A stretch of 64,000 nucleotides of DNA from Nemopilema nomurai (GCA_003864495.1 ML133478.1:1725606-1789605), one strand, 5' to 3'; shown: positions 21,413-34,470, counted from the first letter of the stretch. Numbers and translations are program-made. Notes: generated by a model not told the origin, from the letters alone.

Positions 21413-24400
21413 ATAGGTTTCCGTTATTCCTTATAAGTCTAGTCTCTTCTCATTGAACACCTCTACTAGTTGTGCTTGTCATGATGGCTTAGCAAGGGTT
21501 CAGACGTTCCATTAAGCCTGGTTTCTCCTTTGGCTGAGAGGAATTGTTTTCTAGTAGCTTGTACATCACCATCAGTCCTGGTCACCCGACTGGTGGCACC
21601 GTCCACAGGCGAATTCTTGACACGATCATCCTGGTGGAGCAATGAAACGCGCGGCCCTTATTGCAGGCGTCGACCGATATGCTTTGAGTTCCGCGATTGG
21701 ACTTTCGATTCAAGTTTCTTCATCATTACAATTTGCATATTAATCAAGCATGATCTGAATGAAAACATTTTTCTCATTAGAAACGATTGATGTTAAATGA
21801 AAAAATATGTCTAGATGGTGAATATTAATGTTATCATTTTATGTTTATTGTTAAATATAAAGATTGAAAATCGATAAAAACTCTTGTTCAACAAAAATGA
21901 AGCTCAAAATGGAACACACTGTGTTCAACTTCCCCATGAGCCTTTTTCATTACCATCAAACCCATCCATCCTCTTTGAGATTGTTTATAGAATAATGTCG
22001 ACGTCCAAAGGAATCGTCTTATATGAGTCGTAAAGTGATTGTGACGTCAGTTGATTGGATGCCATAAATGGTAGTCGTAAGCTGATTGGTTATTTCTTCT
22101 GCGCATGTGCGGAGGGTGAAGAAGGAACAGAGGATTTGCTTCTGCTTTATTGGAGACAATGATAAAAGTCCGTCCGTTAATGGATTTCTCATTTGTTTGC
22201 ATGGAAATTTTGAAGTTCTTCTCTTCAGTTATCTAGTTACATGAAGAGCTGTACATTTGAAGTGTTGGGAGGCATTCAACTGAGTTGTACTCTCAGTATC
22301 GTTACCAGCCTTGCTGTGAGAGAAAAATGTCCTTTTTAATCGTCATTATATTGCTGGTGTGATTGAGTTTTATTAAATAACCAGAACACGCTGCAGTATG
22401 AAATCGTTGAATCAAAACTGTTGGTTTGAAAAAGGCAGTTGCCATTTATGCACGGAAATGTTTCTATACAACAAGCCATCACACCCTGTATCAAAATTCT
22501 AATAATTTCGCTTAATGCTGATTGCTAGCTAAGTAGATGAAATATGAATAATCGTAAGATTTCTCATTTTAAAAAAAATGATAAAAAAGTCGATTATCTG
22601 TTTGCATGGAAAAGACGTTATATCCTTAATCTTCTTTCTCGACTTGAAATGTTACCTCGTTGAATAGTATGCCAACAGGTGATTTGAAAGAATGTTACTG
22701 GCTCGAGTTCCTTCATCATTACAATTTGCATATTAACAAAGCATAATCTGAATGCAAACCTTTTTCTCATTCGAAACGATTGATGTTAAATGAACATATA
22801 CCTTGATGTTGAATATTCATTTTTATGTTTATTACGAAAAAATGATTCAAAGTCGAAAGTCTCTTGTTCAACAGAAATGAAGCTTTAAATGGAAAATATT
22901 GTGTTCAACTTACACTTATCAATGAATTAACGATCTTTTTACCTTCTTTAATGTCTCTTCAACTGCCGCTTTCTCAGTGAGCCTTTTTCATTACCACCAC
23001 AACAGTCCATCCTCTTCGAGATTGTTTGTAGAATAATGTCGACGTCCAAAGGAATCGTCTTATATGAGTCGTAAAGTGATTGTGACGTCAGTTGATTGGA
23101 TGCCATAAATGGTAGTCGTAAGCTGATTGGTTATTTCTTCTGCGCATGTGCGGAGGGTGAAGAAGGAACAGAGGATTTGCTTCTGCTTTATCTGGAGACA
23201 ATGATAAAAGTCCGTCCGTTAATGGATTTCTCATTTGTTTGCATGGAAATTTTGAAGTTCTTTCTTCAGTTATCTAGTTACATGAAGAGCTGTACATTTG
23301 AAGTGTTGGGAGGCATTCAACTGAGTTGTACTCTCAGTATCGTTACCAGCCTTGCTGTGAGAGAAAAATGTCCTTTTTATCGTCATTATTTGCTGGTGTG
23401 ATTGAGTTTTATTAACATAACCAGAACACGCTGCAGTATGAAATCGTTGAATCAAAACTGTTGGTTTGAAAAAGGCAGTTGCCATTTATGCACGGAAATG
23501 TTTCTATACAACAAGCCATCACACCCTGTATCAAAATTCTAATAATTTCGCTTAATGCTGATTGCTAGCTAAGTAGATGAAATATGAATAATCGTAAGAT
23601 TTCTCATTTTAAAAATAAATGATAAAAAGTCGATTATCTGTTTGCATGGAAAAGACGTTATATCCTTAATCTTCTTTCTCGACTTGAAATGTTACCTCGT
23701 TGAATAGTATGCCAACAGGTGATTTGAAAGAATGTTACTGGCTCGAGTTCCTTCATCATTACAATTTGCATATTAACAAAGCATAATCTGAATGCAAACC
23801 TTTTTCTCATTCGAAACGATTGATGTTAAATGAACATATACCTTGATGTTGAATATTCATTTTATGTTTATTACGAAAAAATGATTCAAAGTCGAAAGTC
23901 TCTTGTTCAACAGAAATGAAGCTTTAAATGGAAAATATTGTGTTCAACTTACACTTATCAATGAATTAACGATCTTTTTACCTTCTTTAATGTCTCTTCA
24001 ACTGCCGCTTTCTCAGTGAGCCTTTTTCATTACCACCACAACCGTCCATCCTCTTCGAGATTGTTTGTAGAATAATGTCGACGTCCAAAGGAATCGTCTT
24101 ATATGAGTCGTAAAGTGATTGTGACGTCAGTTGATTGGATGCCATAAATGGTAGTCGTAAGCTGATTGGTTATTTCTTCTGCGCATGTGCGGAGGGTGAA
24201 GAAGGAACAGAGGATTTGCTTCTGCTTTATCTGGAGACAATGATAAAAGTCCGTCCGTTAATGGATTTCTCATTTGTTTGCATGGAAATTTTGAAGTTCT
24301 TCTTTCAGTTATCTAGTTACATGAAGAGCTGTACATTTGAAGTGTTGGGAGGCATTCAACTGAGTTGTACTCTCAGTATCGTTACCAGCCTTGCTGTGAG

Positions 24401-25846
24401 AGAAAAATGTCCTTTTTAATCGTCATTATATTGCTGGTGTGATTGAGTTTTATTAAATAACCAGAACACGCTGCAGTATGAAATCGTTGAATCAAAACTG
24501 TTGGTTTGAAAAAGGCAGTTGCCATTTATGCACGGAAATGTTTCTATACAACAAGCCATCACACCCTGTATCAAAATTCTAATAATTTCGCTTAATGCTG
24601 ATTGCTTGCTAAGTAGATGAAATATGAATAATCGTAAGATTTCTCATTTTAAAAAAATGATAAAAAAGTCGATTATCTGTTTGCATGGAAAAGACGTTAT
24701 ATCCTTAATCTTCTTTCTCGACTTGAAATGTTACCTCGTTGAATAGTATGCCAACAGGTGATTTGAAAGAATGTTACTGGCTCGAGTTCCTTCATCATTA
24801 CAATTTGCATATTAACAAAGCATAATCTGAATGCAAACCTTTTTCTCATTCGAAACGATTGATGTTAAATGAACATATACCTTGATGTTGAATATTCATT
24901 TTTATGTTTATTACGAAAAAATGATTCAAAGTCGAAAGTCTCTTGTTCAACAGAAATGAAGCTTTAAATGGAAAATATTGTGTTCAACTTACACTTATCA
25001 ATGAATTAACGATCTTTTTACCTTCTTTAATGTCTCTTCAACTGCCGCTTTCTCAGTGAGCCTTTTTCATTACCACCACAACCGTCCATCCTCTTCGAGA
25101 TTGTTTGTAGAATAATGTCGACGTCCAAAGGAATCGTCTTATATGAGTCGTAAAGTGATTGTGACGTCAGTTGATTGGATGCCATAAATGGTAGTCGTAA
25201 GCTGATTGGTTATTTCTTCTGCGCATGTGCGGAGGGTGAAGAAGGAACAGAGGATTTGCTTCTGCTTTATCTGGAGACAATGATAAAAGTCCGTCCGTTA
25301 ATGGATTTCTCATTTGTTTGCATGGAAATTTTGAAGTTCTTCTCTTCAGTTATCTAGTTACATGAAGAGCTGTACATTTGAAGTGTTGGGAGGCATTCAA
25401 CTGAGTTGTACTCTCAGTATCGTTACCAGCCTTGCTGTGAGAGAAAAATGTCCTTTTTAATCGTCATTATATTGCTGGTGTGATTGAGTTTTTATTAACA
25501 TAACCAGAACGCTGCAGTATGAAATCGTTGAATCAAAACTGTTGGTTTGAAAAAGGCAGTTGCCATTTATGCACGGAAATGTTTCTATACAACAAGCCAT
25601 CACACCCTGTATCAAAATTCTAATAATTTCGCTTAATGCTGATTGCTAGCTAAGTAGATGAAATATGAATAATCGTAAGATTTCTCATTTTAAAAATAAA
25701 TGATAAAAAAGTCGATTATCTGTTTGCATGGAAAAACGTTATATCCTTAATCTTCTTTCTCGACTTGAAATGTTACCTCGTTGAATAGTATGCCAACAGG
25801 TGATTTGAAAGAATGTTACTGGCTCGAGTTTCCTTCATCATTACAA

Positions 25847-26434
25847 NNNNNNNNNNNNNNNNNNNNNNNNNNNNNNNNNNNNNNNNNNNNNNNNNNNNNN
25901 NNNNNNNNNNNNNNNNNNNNNNNNNNNNNNNNNNNNNNNNNNNNNNNNNNNNNNNNNNNNNNNNNNNNNNNNNNNNNNNNNNNNNNNNNNNNNNNNNNNN
26001 NNNNNNNNNNNNNNNNNNNNNNNNNNNNNNNNNNNNNNNNNNNNNNNNNNNNNNNNNNNNNNNNNNNNNNNNNNNNNNNNNNNNNNNNNNNNNNNNNNNN
26101 NNNNNNNNNNNNNNNNNNNNNNNNNNNNNNNNNNNNNNNNNNNNNNNNNNNNNNNNNNNNNNNNNNNNNNNNNNNNNNNNNNNNNNNNNNNNNNNNNNNN
26201 NNNNNNNNNNNNNNNNNNNNNNNNNNNNNNNNNNNNNNNNNNNNNNNNNNNNNNNNNNNNNNNNNNNNNNNNNNNNNNNNNNNNNNNNNNNNNNNNNNNN
26301 NNNNNNNNNNNNNNNNNNNNNNNNNNNNNNNNNNNNNNNNNNNNNNNNNNNNNNNNNNNNNNNNNNNNNNNNNNNNNNNNNNNNNNNNNNNNNNNNNNNN
26401 NNNNNNNNNNNNNNNNNNNNNNNNNNNNNNNNNN
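25847..26434. other. Assembly gap, 588 N
   Basis: The left flank ends CTTCATCATTACAA and the right flank begins CTTCATCATTACAA, the same 14 bp. Removing the Ns and one overlap gives a CRE-to-CRE distance of 1,043 bp (25162 to 26807 minus 602), one normal monomer. The gap therefore holds either nothing or a whole number of monomers; 588 bp of other sequence would break the period. Confidence 0.9.
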
Positions 26435-26631
26435 CTTCATCATTACAATTTGCATATTAACAAAGCATAATCTGAATGCAAACCTTTTTCTCATTCGAAA
26501 CGATTGATGTTAAATGAACATATACCTTGATGTTGAATATTCATTTTGATGTTTATTACGAAAAAATGATTCAAAGTCGAAAGTCTCTTGTTCAACAGAA
26601 ATGAAGCTTTAAATGGAAAATATTGTGTTCA

Positions 26632-26874
26632 ACTTACACTTATCAATGAATTAACGATCTTTTTACCTTCTTTAATGTCTCTTCAACTGCCGCTTTCTCA
26701 GTGAGCCTTTTTCATTACCACCACAACCGTCCATCCTCTTCGAGATTGTTTGTAGAATAATGTCGACGTCCAAAGGAATCGTCTTATATGAGTCGTAAAG
26801 TGATTGTGACGTCAGTTGATTGGATGCCATAAATGGTAGTCGTAAGCTGATTGGTTATTTCTTCTGCGCATGTG
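26632..26874 (-). promoter_or_regulatory. Representative promoter/first-exon module of array A3
   Basis: Same layout as 10074-10317: TGCGCATGTGC 26864-26874, CRE 26807-26814, donor complement ACTTAC 26632-26637. Other A3 modules: CRE 22042, 23083, 24122, 25162, 27846. Confidence 0.5.
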
Positions 26875-28563
26875 CGGAGGGTGAAGAAGGAACAGAGGAT
26901 TTGCTTCTGCTTTATCTGGAGACAATGATAAAAGTCCGTCCGTTAATGGATTTCTCATTTGTTTGCATGGAAATTTTGAAGTTCTTTTCTCAGTTATCTA
27001 GTTACATGAAGAGCTGTACATTTGAAGTGTTGGGAGGCATTCAACTGAGTTGTACTCTCAGTATCGTTACCAGCCTTGCTGTGAGAGAAAAATGTTCTTT
27101 TTGATCGTCATTATATTGCTGGTGTGATTGAGTTTTATTAACATAACCAGAACACTGCAGTATGAAATCGTTGAATCAAAACTGTTGGTTTGAAAAAGGC
27201 AGTTGCCATTTATGCACGGAAATGTTTCTATACAACAAGCCATCACACCCTGTATCAAAATTCTAATAATTTCGCTTAATGCTGATTGCTAGCTAAGTAG
27301 ATGAAATATGAATAATCGTAAGATTTCTCATTTTAAAAATAAATGAAAAAAGTCGATTATCTGTTTGCATGGAAAAGACGTTATATCCTTAATCTTCTTT
27401 CTGGACTTGAAATGTTACCTCGTTGAATAGTATGCCAACAGGTGATTTTAAAGAATGTTACTGGCTCGACTTCCTTCATCATTACAATTTGCATATTAAC
27501 AAAGCATAATCTGAATGCAAACCCTTTTCTCATTCGAAACGATTGATGTTAAATGAACATATACCTTGATGTTGAATATTCATTTTGATGTTTATTACGA
27601 AAAAATGATTCAATGTCGAAAGTCTCTTGTTCAACAGAAATGAAGCTTTAAATGGAAAATATTGTGTTCAACTTACACTTATCAATGAATTAACGATCTT
27701 TTTACCTTCTTTAATGTTTCTTCAACTGCCACTTTCTCAGTGAGCCTTTTTCATTACCACCACAACCGTCCATCCTCTTCGAGATTGTTTGTAGAATAAT
27801 GTCGACGTCCAAAGGAATCGTCTTATATGAGTTGTAAAGTGATTGTGACGTCAGTTGATTGGATGCCATAAATGGTAGTCGTAAGCTGATTGGTTATTTT
27901 TTCTGCGCATGTGCACAATTCAAGGAAAGTAGCAAAAGATTACCTTCTGCTTTATTTGGAGGAAATGAGATAAGCACGATAGTGGATTTCTCATTTGTTT
28001 GCATGGAAGTTTTGATTTTCTTCTTAATTACCATCTTGTTTAATGAAAAGCTATGCCTCTTTACTCTTAGGAGACTTTCAACTGATTCTCACTCTCAGTA
28101 TCGCAAACAGTCTGCCTTTGAAACAGAAAGGACTTTCGTACGCAATTTTTGCTTATTTAACTTGCTTGCTTATTGGGTTGGTTTGCCTGCGGGTCATTAA
28201 AATCATTAGATTTTTGGGGCATTAAAAGGCTTTTATCAAGAAACTATTTCATATTGCTTTTTTTAATGTAAGAACTGCACTTTTGAAGAAGGAACGTACG
28301 TATTCATCATAAAATAATTGAAAACCTGTCAAAAGTCTTTTGTACGCTTATCTTTCTAAGTTATCCAAGATGTATCTCTAAAACAGTTTGGGCTTCAAAT
28401 GCAAATGATTTGGGCTTTTATTATTGGTCTTAGCACAGTATTTTTATGAGTAGAGGGTTATTTTTAAATGCCAATTTTAATTGAAAATTATGTTTCTGGC
28501 TCATTTTCCTCCTAGTAATTCAATTGAAATAAAGCAATATCATTATCTTTTTCTTCTCTATAG

Positions 28564-29006
28564 GCATTGCAAAGTCAAGTATGAGAAAATAAGGAATCGC
28601 TTGATTGATAAATAATAAATTGACGGCACTTGACGCAGCCTTATGAGTGGTGAGATAAAGAGATCATTCAGTTGTAAATAAAACGACTAAATACGGACAT
28701 TCTTACAGCCAGAGCCATTTAGTCAGCAACGAGTATTTGAAAATGGCCTAACTAAAAAACTATAATATTTGGCTGAGAAGGAAACGAAAAATAAAAACTA
28801 TAATATTTAGTTGAGGAGGATGGTTGGCATTTCAGATGCACAATTGATGCATCGGCTTTCTTGTTTGAGGAAAGTGGACAAGGCGATGGAAGAGAAGTTC
28901 CAGACGTTCACGTGACACTAAAAGCCAACTGACCAGGGCTGTTGAATCAAATGAAATGTCAAATTGTGCTTTTGTTGTTGTTGAGGCGCAGGTTTCGATG
29001 CTTGAG
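28564..29006 (+). pseudogene. Exon-like segment, P block 3
   Basis: Acceptor TTTTTCTTCTCTATAG, donor GAG|GTAAGA (GT at 29007). Internal small deletions relative to P2 (for example CTTATGAGTGG for CTTATCATGAGTGG) with both splice signals kept. Still contains LRKVDKAMEEKFQTF. Confidence 0.38.
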
Positions 29007-30796
29007 GTAAGATTTTCATTTTCCCATGTCTGGATTTTTATATGGGCATTCATCTTTCTGTCTATAAGAACACAAATTACGGCCGGAGACTCTAAAAACT
29101 CGGAAACGCATGAAGCTGATCCTTGCAAAGAAAGCTTTAATGAAATTGCACTGAAATAAGTGTCTTTGAAAATTTTATCTCATTGATGGGATTCATCTAG
29201 AAACGTTTCTGTATCAATTCATCTGCTACAGTTTGGGTAGAAGCATTCCGGGCATAGAATTGGCAAATGATATAATGCGCTAAATGAGCTGATGGCTTAA
29301 TTTACATAGGGCTTGCAAAGAAGCATTGATAAAAGCTTCATATTTACGAATAATCACAAGAGTAGGAGGAAAATTAAAGCCGGCAAAGAAAATTTGTTGC
29401 AAATCAAGCGCCATAAAAAATAATAGGGTGATATTGAATCACGTTGACATAAGACACGCAAAACTGTGAGATTTCTGTGGATCTGTGAAGTGCTGAAAAC
29501 CTCAAGCAATTTCAGTCCTGTCTGATAGTTCATTGCTTTCTAGTCTGATTAGCCGTGAAGTTACAATACAATTCTAGCAATGAATGCTATTTAGTTTCTT
29601 GTTTTCATGCAAACGTCAGCATTCTCTTGTTGCTTCCTGGTAGAATGTAAGGAAATAGATGAAGGTTTCAAAAAGCAGGTTTTTTAAGTGTGCTTGGTGC
29701 GAAATTTTCTCCCAGTAGTTCATATTTCATTTACAGACAGCATGATCTCTTTTCTTGCTTCTTTGGAACTCTTTTGGTGATTAATCGTGGAGTTGGTAAT
29801 TCATGCTTTCCCTCTCTGCTTTGATCATTTGATTAAACACATTCTTAAAATACGATCTCAAATCCAATTTCCTTCTTATCCTGTTCGATGTTTTACAGAA
29901 TCCATACCTTTTTCTGATTTATAGCATTTATTATTAATCATTAACTTTTGGTTCAACAGTTGAGTCTGATAAGTATAAAATAGATTAAAGGAAAATTCCA
30001 TTTCATGCAAAAACATGGCTTCCATATGATATATTGGGTCCCAGTTACACTTTTCATGATATAGGCAATCTTCTTATTCTTTCGTGTCTCTTCAAATCCA
30101 TGATTTAATTTCTTTCAACTTCATCAAGTCCGTCATCCTCTTTGAAATTATGTATAAACAAAAGATTGACTACGGAAAAGATCCTCTTTCAAAAGCTAAG
30201 GTATGATTGTGACGTAAATTCATTGAAGGGGATTCATACTATTCGAAAGCTCGAAAGCTCATCGGTTATTGATTCTGAACTTTTCAATTAGCGCAGGAGG
30301 CAAAAAGTCTATAGGTCCTCTTTTGTAAAAATATCGCATGCTTACCTGGCAAGGATTAGAATTCCAACTTATAAAAAGAAGTACATGCTCGTCAATTTAG
30401 GCTAATAGGATTGTTCCTTGGTTTGTCGAGTTCTACCTTTCTGAAGATATAATACCAGGGGATGTAATAAGAAAAATGTTCACTACATCAAACCTGCACG
30501 AAACGTTTTGTGGTTTCCAAATGGCATAGAAAGTCTACAATTTGGAGACTGACTTACTGATATTGATATTGTTGGGTCTTCTATTTTTTTAACGTTTTCT
30601 TTTTTATTACTAGTAAAGAGAAAACTCATTAATGTTCTGATAGAGGTAAACATAAAAAATCAGTTCTAACAACGAAACATGTTTTCAGGTGGTCAGTTAA
30701 ATTTATAGTGACATGAAATTCTTTAATAAATTTTTTATGCTCGTTTCTCCTTGTTGATGACACAAGAAATAATGTTTGATATAAGGGCATTTCTAC

Positions 30797-30944
30797 GTGT
30801 TTAGAGAAGCGAAATAGTGATAGAATTGGGCTAGAAAAGCACCACACATTATGACTTCGAGAAAATTATTACACACTGCGACATCTTTGGGCCCTTGAGC
30901 ATGAACGAAATCTAGTTTGAAATCGCGTTTAGCAAATAACTGAG
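30797..30944 (+). other. Ancestral segment retained in unit 3, lost in units 1 and 2
   Basis: Reads through GCACCACACATTATGAC, CTTTGGGCCCTTGAGCATG and AAATCGCGTTTAGC. The same sequence in diverged form is at about 46730-46835 and 51815-51915, so it is old. Units 1 and 2 join TTTCTAC directly to AAAAAATATC (near 4585 and 17420). No gene seen. Confidence 0.75.
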
Positions 30945-31121
30945 AAAAAATATCAAAATATTTATGTTGTTTGGAAATAAAATGTCCTTAACTGGAATCA
31001 TTTGATTAATGCTATCCCTAACTTTATTAAGGTAATTTAACAATGAAAAAGCAATACCCAGTATTCTTAATCCTAAGACAGTAATCACATGGGGCAAAAC
31101 GCGGGTAGCAGTCAACGGCTG

Positions 31122-31427
31122 TTACCTGGCATAGACGGTATAGATCCTTTGAAATCTTTCCTCCAGATGTTTGGTGGTTGTTGTGGTACTTGATGCCGTT
31201 GGCTCTTGGCCTGCTAATTTGCCTGGGAGACAATGCTCTACTATCTTCTTGGTGAACTTCTCAATGAATATCACCCTGGCTGTTTTAGTTAAAAGTTTCC
31301 ATTCACACCTAAGGCTTGCTTTATTGAATGGAAGACTTTCAGCTGATAATTGATTATTTTTTGGTAAGATATTCTCTCTATTGTATTTTGCCAGCTCGAT
31401 TACCTCATTATGGGGCTGAAGAATCAA
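31122..31427 (-). pseudogene. Unrecognised open frame, P block 3
   Basis: Homologue of 4840-5160 with a few substitutions (GKLAGQEP for GKLAGQKP, KHLEERFQRIY for KHLVERFQRIY) and a different C-terminus because of an indel. Open over about 101 codons. Function unknown. Confidence 0.3.
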
Positions 31428-31663
31428 GAGAGATCTCCTGCTATCTGATCCTTTGATACGTTGCTACTTTTTCACAGGATTTCCCATTTATAAGTAGCGT
31501 TTTTTTAGGTAAAATGCCTCAAGGCCTGAAAAAGATTCATTGAAACACAGTGTCCTTTCTATCTGACTTCGCCAGATGTTAGTGTCTTGAAATAATTTCA
31601 GTCTTTAACCAGCATTGGATCAAAGCTAACTCTGCCTTTTTGGATAGCACTCCAAATAATGCT

Positions 31664-31896
31664 AACTTTTATTGTAAAAACTTTGATTTATATGAATAAA
31701 TGACCTTGCGTGAAGAATGTCGTCAAATGGTTTCAAAATCTGATGGTCAAACAATTGTCAAGGCAAAACTTACTTTATGCAAACTCACTATAATCTTGCA
31801 CTATTATACTTATTTCGAGCAAAACGACGGACTGTTAAAGAAGCATTTTCGTTGAGAATGACTTTTAACTGATAGTTTTAATTACTGCTATATATT
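31664..31896. other. 233-bp segment unique to unit 3
   Basis: Lies between TCCAAATAATGCT and TTAGATTTACTATAGG, which are adjacent in units 1 and 2. AT-rich, no matching copy elsewhere in the window, no open frame or terminal repeat recognised. Either an insertion in unit 3 or a loss in the others. Confidence 0.7.
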
Positions 31897-32056
31897 TTAG
31901 ATTTACTATAGGTTTGGTTTCTTTCTGTTACTTTACAAGGCACTTTTTGGCAACAGAGTTTTTATGTTGAAATGTACATCGTTTATAAGGATTCGCTTTA
32001 TTATCATTTTCATTAATATTATCATTATTACAAAATTGAAAACTAGACTCAGTTTC

Positions 32057-32310
32057 ACTTACCAATGACATTAGCGATCTTTTCTCCATCTTGTTTGTCA
32101 CCCTGAATATCAATTTCAACGCCATTTTGACTAAGCCTCTTCTATGACCATCACAACCGTCCATCCTCTTCAGAAATGTTTAAATAATGAAGTCGGCGTC
32201 CGAAACAATCGTCTTATATGAGTCGTAAAGTGATTGTGACGTCAGTTGATTGGATGCCATAAATGGCAGTCGTAAGCTGATTGGTTGTTTCTTTCTGCGC
32301 CTGTGCAGAG
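32057..32310 (-). promoter_or_regulatory. Diverged promoter/first-exon module (CRE 32237), unit 3
   Basis: CRE 32237-32244, TATA-like CATATAAGA, ATG 32162-32164, donor TTG|GTAAGT (complement 32057-32062). Here the frame from ATG stays open to the donor and beyond (MDGCDGHRRGLVKMALK... NKMEKRSLMSL at the exon end). This is the only copy in which a coding first exon of about 34 codons would be intact. TATA and ATG lie in the expected order. Confidence 0.5.
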
Positions 32311-33893
32311 GGTTGAGGAGGGAACAAGGCTTGTTTCAACTATATTTGGAGGAAATGAGAAAAGGACGATAATGAATTCTTTCGGGCTGTCCTGATAAGC
32401 GTGAGGCTATGACATTGGATTGGGGTGTATTCTCAGTATAGTTGAAATTCTTTTTTGGAAGCATAAACATCCTCCCTCTCAGATCATTATGTTATTGCTT
32501 TGGCTGGGTTTTCATTAACATAATCATGCCATAGCATGAAGCTACAAGTTATTTAACTAACTCTGTTCTGCTGAAGAAAGAACTTCAGATTACCCTAGTA
32601 ACAACTTTTGTACAACCTAAGGTTATTGCTGCTAATTTATTGAATTATGCATATTCGAAACGATTTTACCTTCGAAGGTGCATGGCATGATAGTCGATTA
32701 TCTGCTCTTATGGAAAGGATAATAACTCTTCATTGCCTTTCTTTTTTTTGAAAGTTACATGCTTTTATGGTATGATTACTAATATTTCAAAAAAATGATA
32801 TTTTCTTTTCCTCTTTTATCATTTCAATTTTCATATAGTTGAAGCATGACCTCAATGAAAATATTTTCTCATCTGAAACGATTTATGTCCAAATTAACAA
32901 ATCCTACTGAGAAAAGGTGTTTTGATGTGCAAAATTTCAAATAAACAAGAAAAAGCAGAACTAGTTTTTTGCATGCTCAAAATGTTTTTAGCTACAAAGA
33001 AAGAAAAATTGATCTCATTAAGTATGCAAAAATTATTTTTGCTTTTTGCTGCTATTTTAAAATTCTACTGCGTTGTAGCTTTGATGTAGAACAACCATCA
33101 TCTGATGTAACAATTAGGATAAAACTATTAATGTTAATGTTATAAATAAACATTAATGAACATTCCTCTAGCAAAAAAACAGCTAACGTAGCAAACATTA
33201 TATATATATGTCATAGTGACTAATGCCGTCAACAATCTTGTTACCTTCTTAAATGTGTGTCTTTAACTGGCACTCTCTGGGTGAGCCTCTTCTATGACCA
33301 CCACAACCGTCTTTCATCTTCGAGATTCTTTGAAGACTGAGGACGGCGTCGGAAAAGAACGTTTTTTATGAGTCGTGAAGTGATTATGACGTCAATTGAT
33401 TAGATGCCGTAAATGGCAGTCGTATGCTGATTGGTTGTTCGTTCTGCCCACGTGCAGAGTCTAAAGAAGGAACAAGGGATCTGCTTTTGCCTAATTTAGA
33501 GGAAATGAGAAAAGCATGATAATGGTTTTTTCGTATGTTTGCATGCAAAATGTGAAGTTCTTCTTTTGAATGATCTTGTTACATGAAGAGCTATAGATTT
33601 GAAGTTTTGGGATGCATTCAACTAACTTGTATCGTTGACAGTCTTGCTGTGAGAGAAATAGCCCTTTCTCGCTTCATTTTTTGCCTTTGTGTCTTGGATT
33701 TTATTGACAATATTAGACAACGTTGCAGTTGCAAACCATCGAACCAAAATTGTTGATTTGTAAAAGGTAGTGTTTTGAGACAAAGTTGCTGGCTCAATTT
33801 TCAAACGAATGAAGTATGATTTCAATAAAGCTATTTTCTTTTTCGAAATGATTCATGACAAAATGAGCTCGATGTTGAATATTGAAAATTCCT
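32311..33893 (+). repeat. Two diverged monomers, unit 3
   Basis: Counterpart of 5807-7390 with the second module CRE at 33387-33394 (TGACGTCAATTGATTAG, CArG degraded to CCGTAAATGG). Ends at the LINE junction. Confidence 0.75.
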
Positions 33894-33939
33894 TTGAGGT
33901 GGTCTCCTCTCAAGCTGACGGAGATGAAAGGTTTTTGCC

Positions 33940-34470
33940 CACCAATTGACAGGACTTTTATCATCAGCAAAGTCTAGATCGCAGAGTTTCTGTCTTCGGT
34001 TCCAGTAGATTCCATGCTCATCTTGCCCGCTTGCTTTTCGCATCATCCAATCCACCGCTAGACCAAAGAGTAAAGGCGATATCATGTAGCCTTTTTTACT
34101 CCTGTCTTCACTTCGAAGTTCTATGTGAAGCCATTTACTGTTTACCAGACACTGCAGCAGGAGTGCTCGTAAAGTGACTTCAAGATAGTTATATAGCAAG
34201 GGGGATTCCATATCACTCTGCAATTTTTCCACAGGCATTCTCTGTCGACACTATCAAATCTTTTCCGAAATCAATAAAATTAAAGTGTATCTCCTGTTGG
34301 TATTCCATCGTTTTCTCCACAGTTCTACACAAGGTGAATATCTGGTCTCTGTTTGATCTTCCTGGTCGAAAGCCAGCTTGCTCTTCTCTCATCTGTTCGT
34401 CAACGGCGCTTTTCAACCGATTCAATAAATTAGCACAAAAACTTTTCCAAGAACTCAAGCAAAGTCACTC
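33940..34470 (-). pseudogene. LINE reverse transcriptase remnant, unit 3
   Basis: A one-base loss (GTAAAAAAGG for GTAAAACAAGG) joins the frame upstream of motif B to motif B itself, so 33831-34238 is a single open frame of 135 codons. It includes KGYMISPLLFGLAVDW and DLDFADD (FADD 33960-33971). The Gln of the usual GVKQG motif B is lost by the same change. Motif A remains in another frame. Non-functional. Confidence 0.87.

Larger units (their letters stand above)
8886..21717 (+). repeat. Higher-order repeat unit 2 (complete, 12,832 bp)
   Basis: Complete copy. It starts where LINE sequence gives way to monomer sequence (CTTCATCATTACAA at 8886) and ends at the same junction at 21718. Contents: six promoter modules (CRE octamers at 9210, 10249, 11290, 12331, 13371, 14411), P block 2, diverged modules (18573, 19719) and LINE copy 2. 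It shares with unit 1 an 86/87-bp retroelement-tail insertion and the loss of a segment of about 148 bp, so units 1 and 2 are sisters relative to unit 3. Confidence 0.95.
20225..21717 (-). mobile_element. Dead LINE fragment, unit 2
   Basis: Copy of 7391-8885 with the same internal deletion and truncation. It differs mainly by single-base indels (for example TAAAGGACTT at 20513 versus TAAAAGGACTT in unit 1) that move frame boundaries. Confidence 0.85.
21718..27915 (+). repeat. Tandem array A3, six visible modules with a gap
   Basis: A partial monomer (21718-22549) then monomers starting at 22550, 23590, 24630, 25671 and, after the gap, 27314. Period 1,039-1,041 outside the gap. The first module shares the ~80-bp donor-region loss seen at 9210. 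Poly-A length at the monomer start varies (AAAAAAATG versus AAAAATAAATG). Confidence 0.93.
27916..32056 (+). repeat. P block 3
   Basis: Third P copy, slightly more diverged. Exon-like segment 28564-29006, old module remnant (30210), no retroelement tail, the segment at 30797-30944 retained, the unrecognised frame at 31122-31427 and a unique 233-bp segment 31664-31896. It also lacks about 45 bp around 29763 (TTCTTTGGAACTC) present in units 1 and 2. Confidence 0.85.

Noticed and set aside
25781..26494. Three long open frames of about 215-229 codons
   Set aside because: Nearly all residues come from the N gap; not real.
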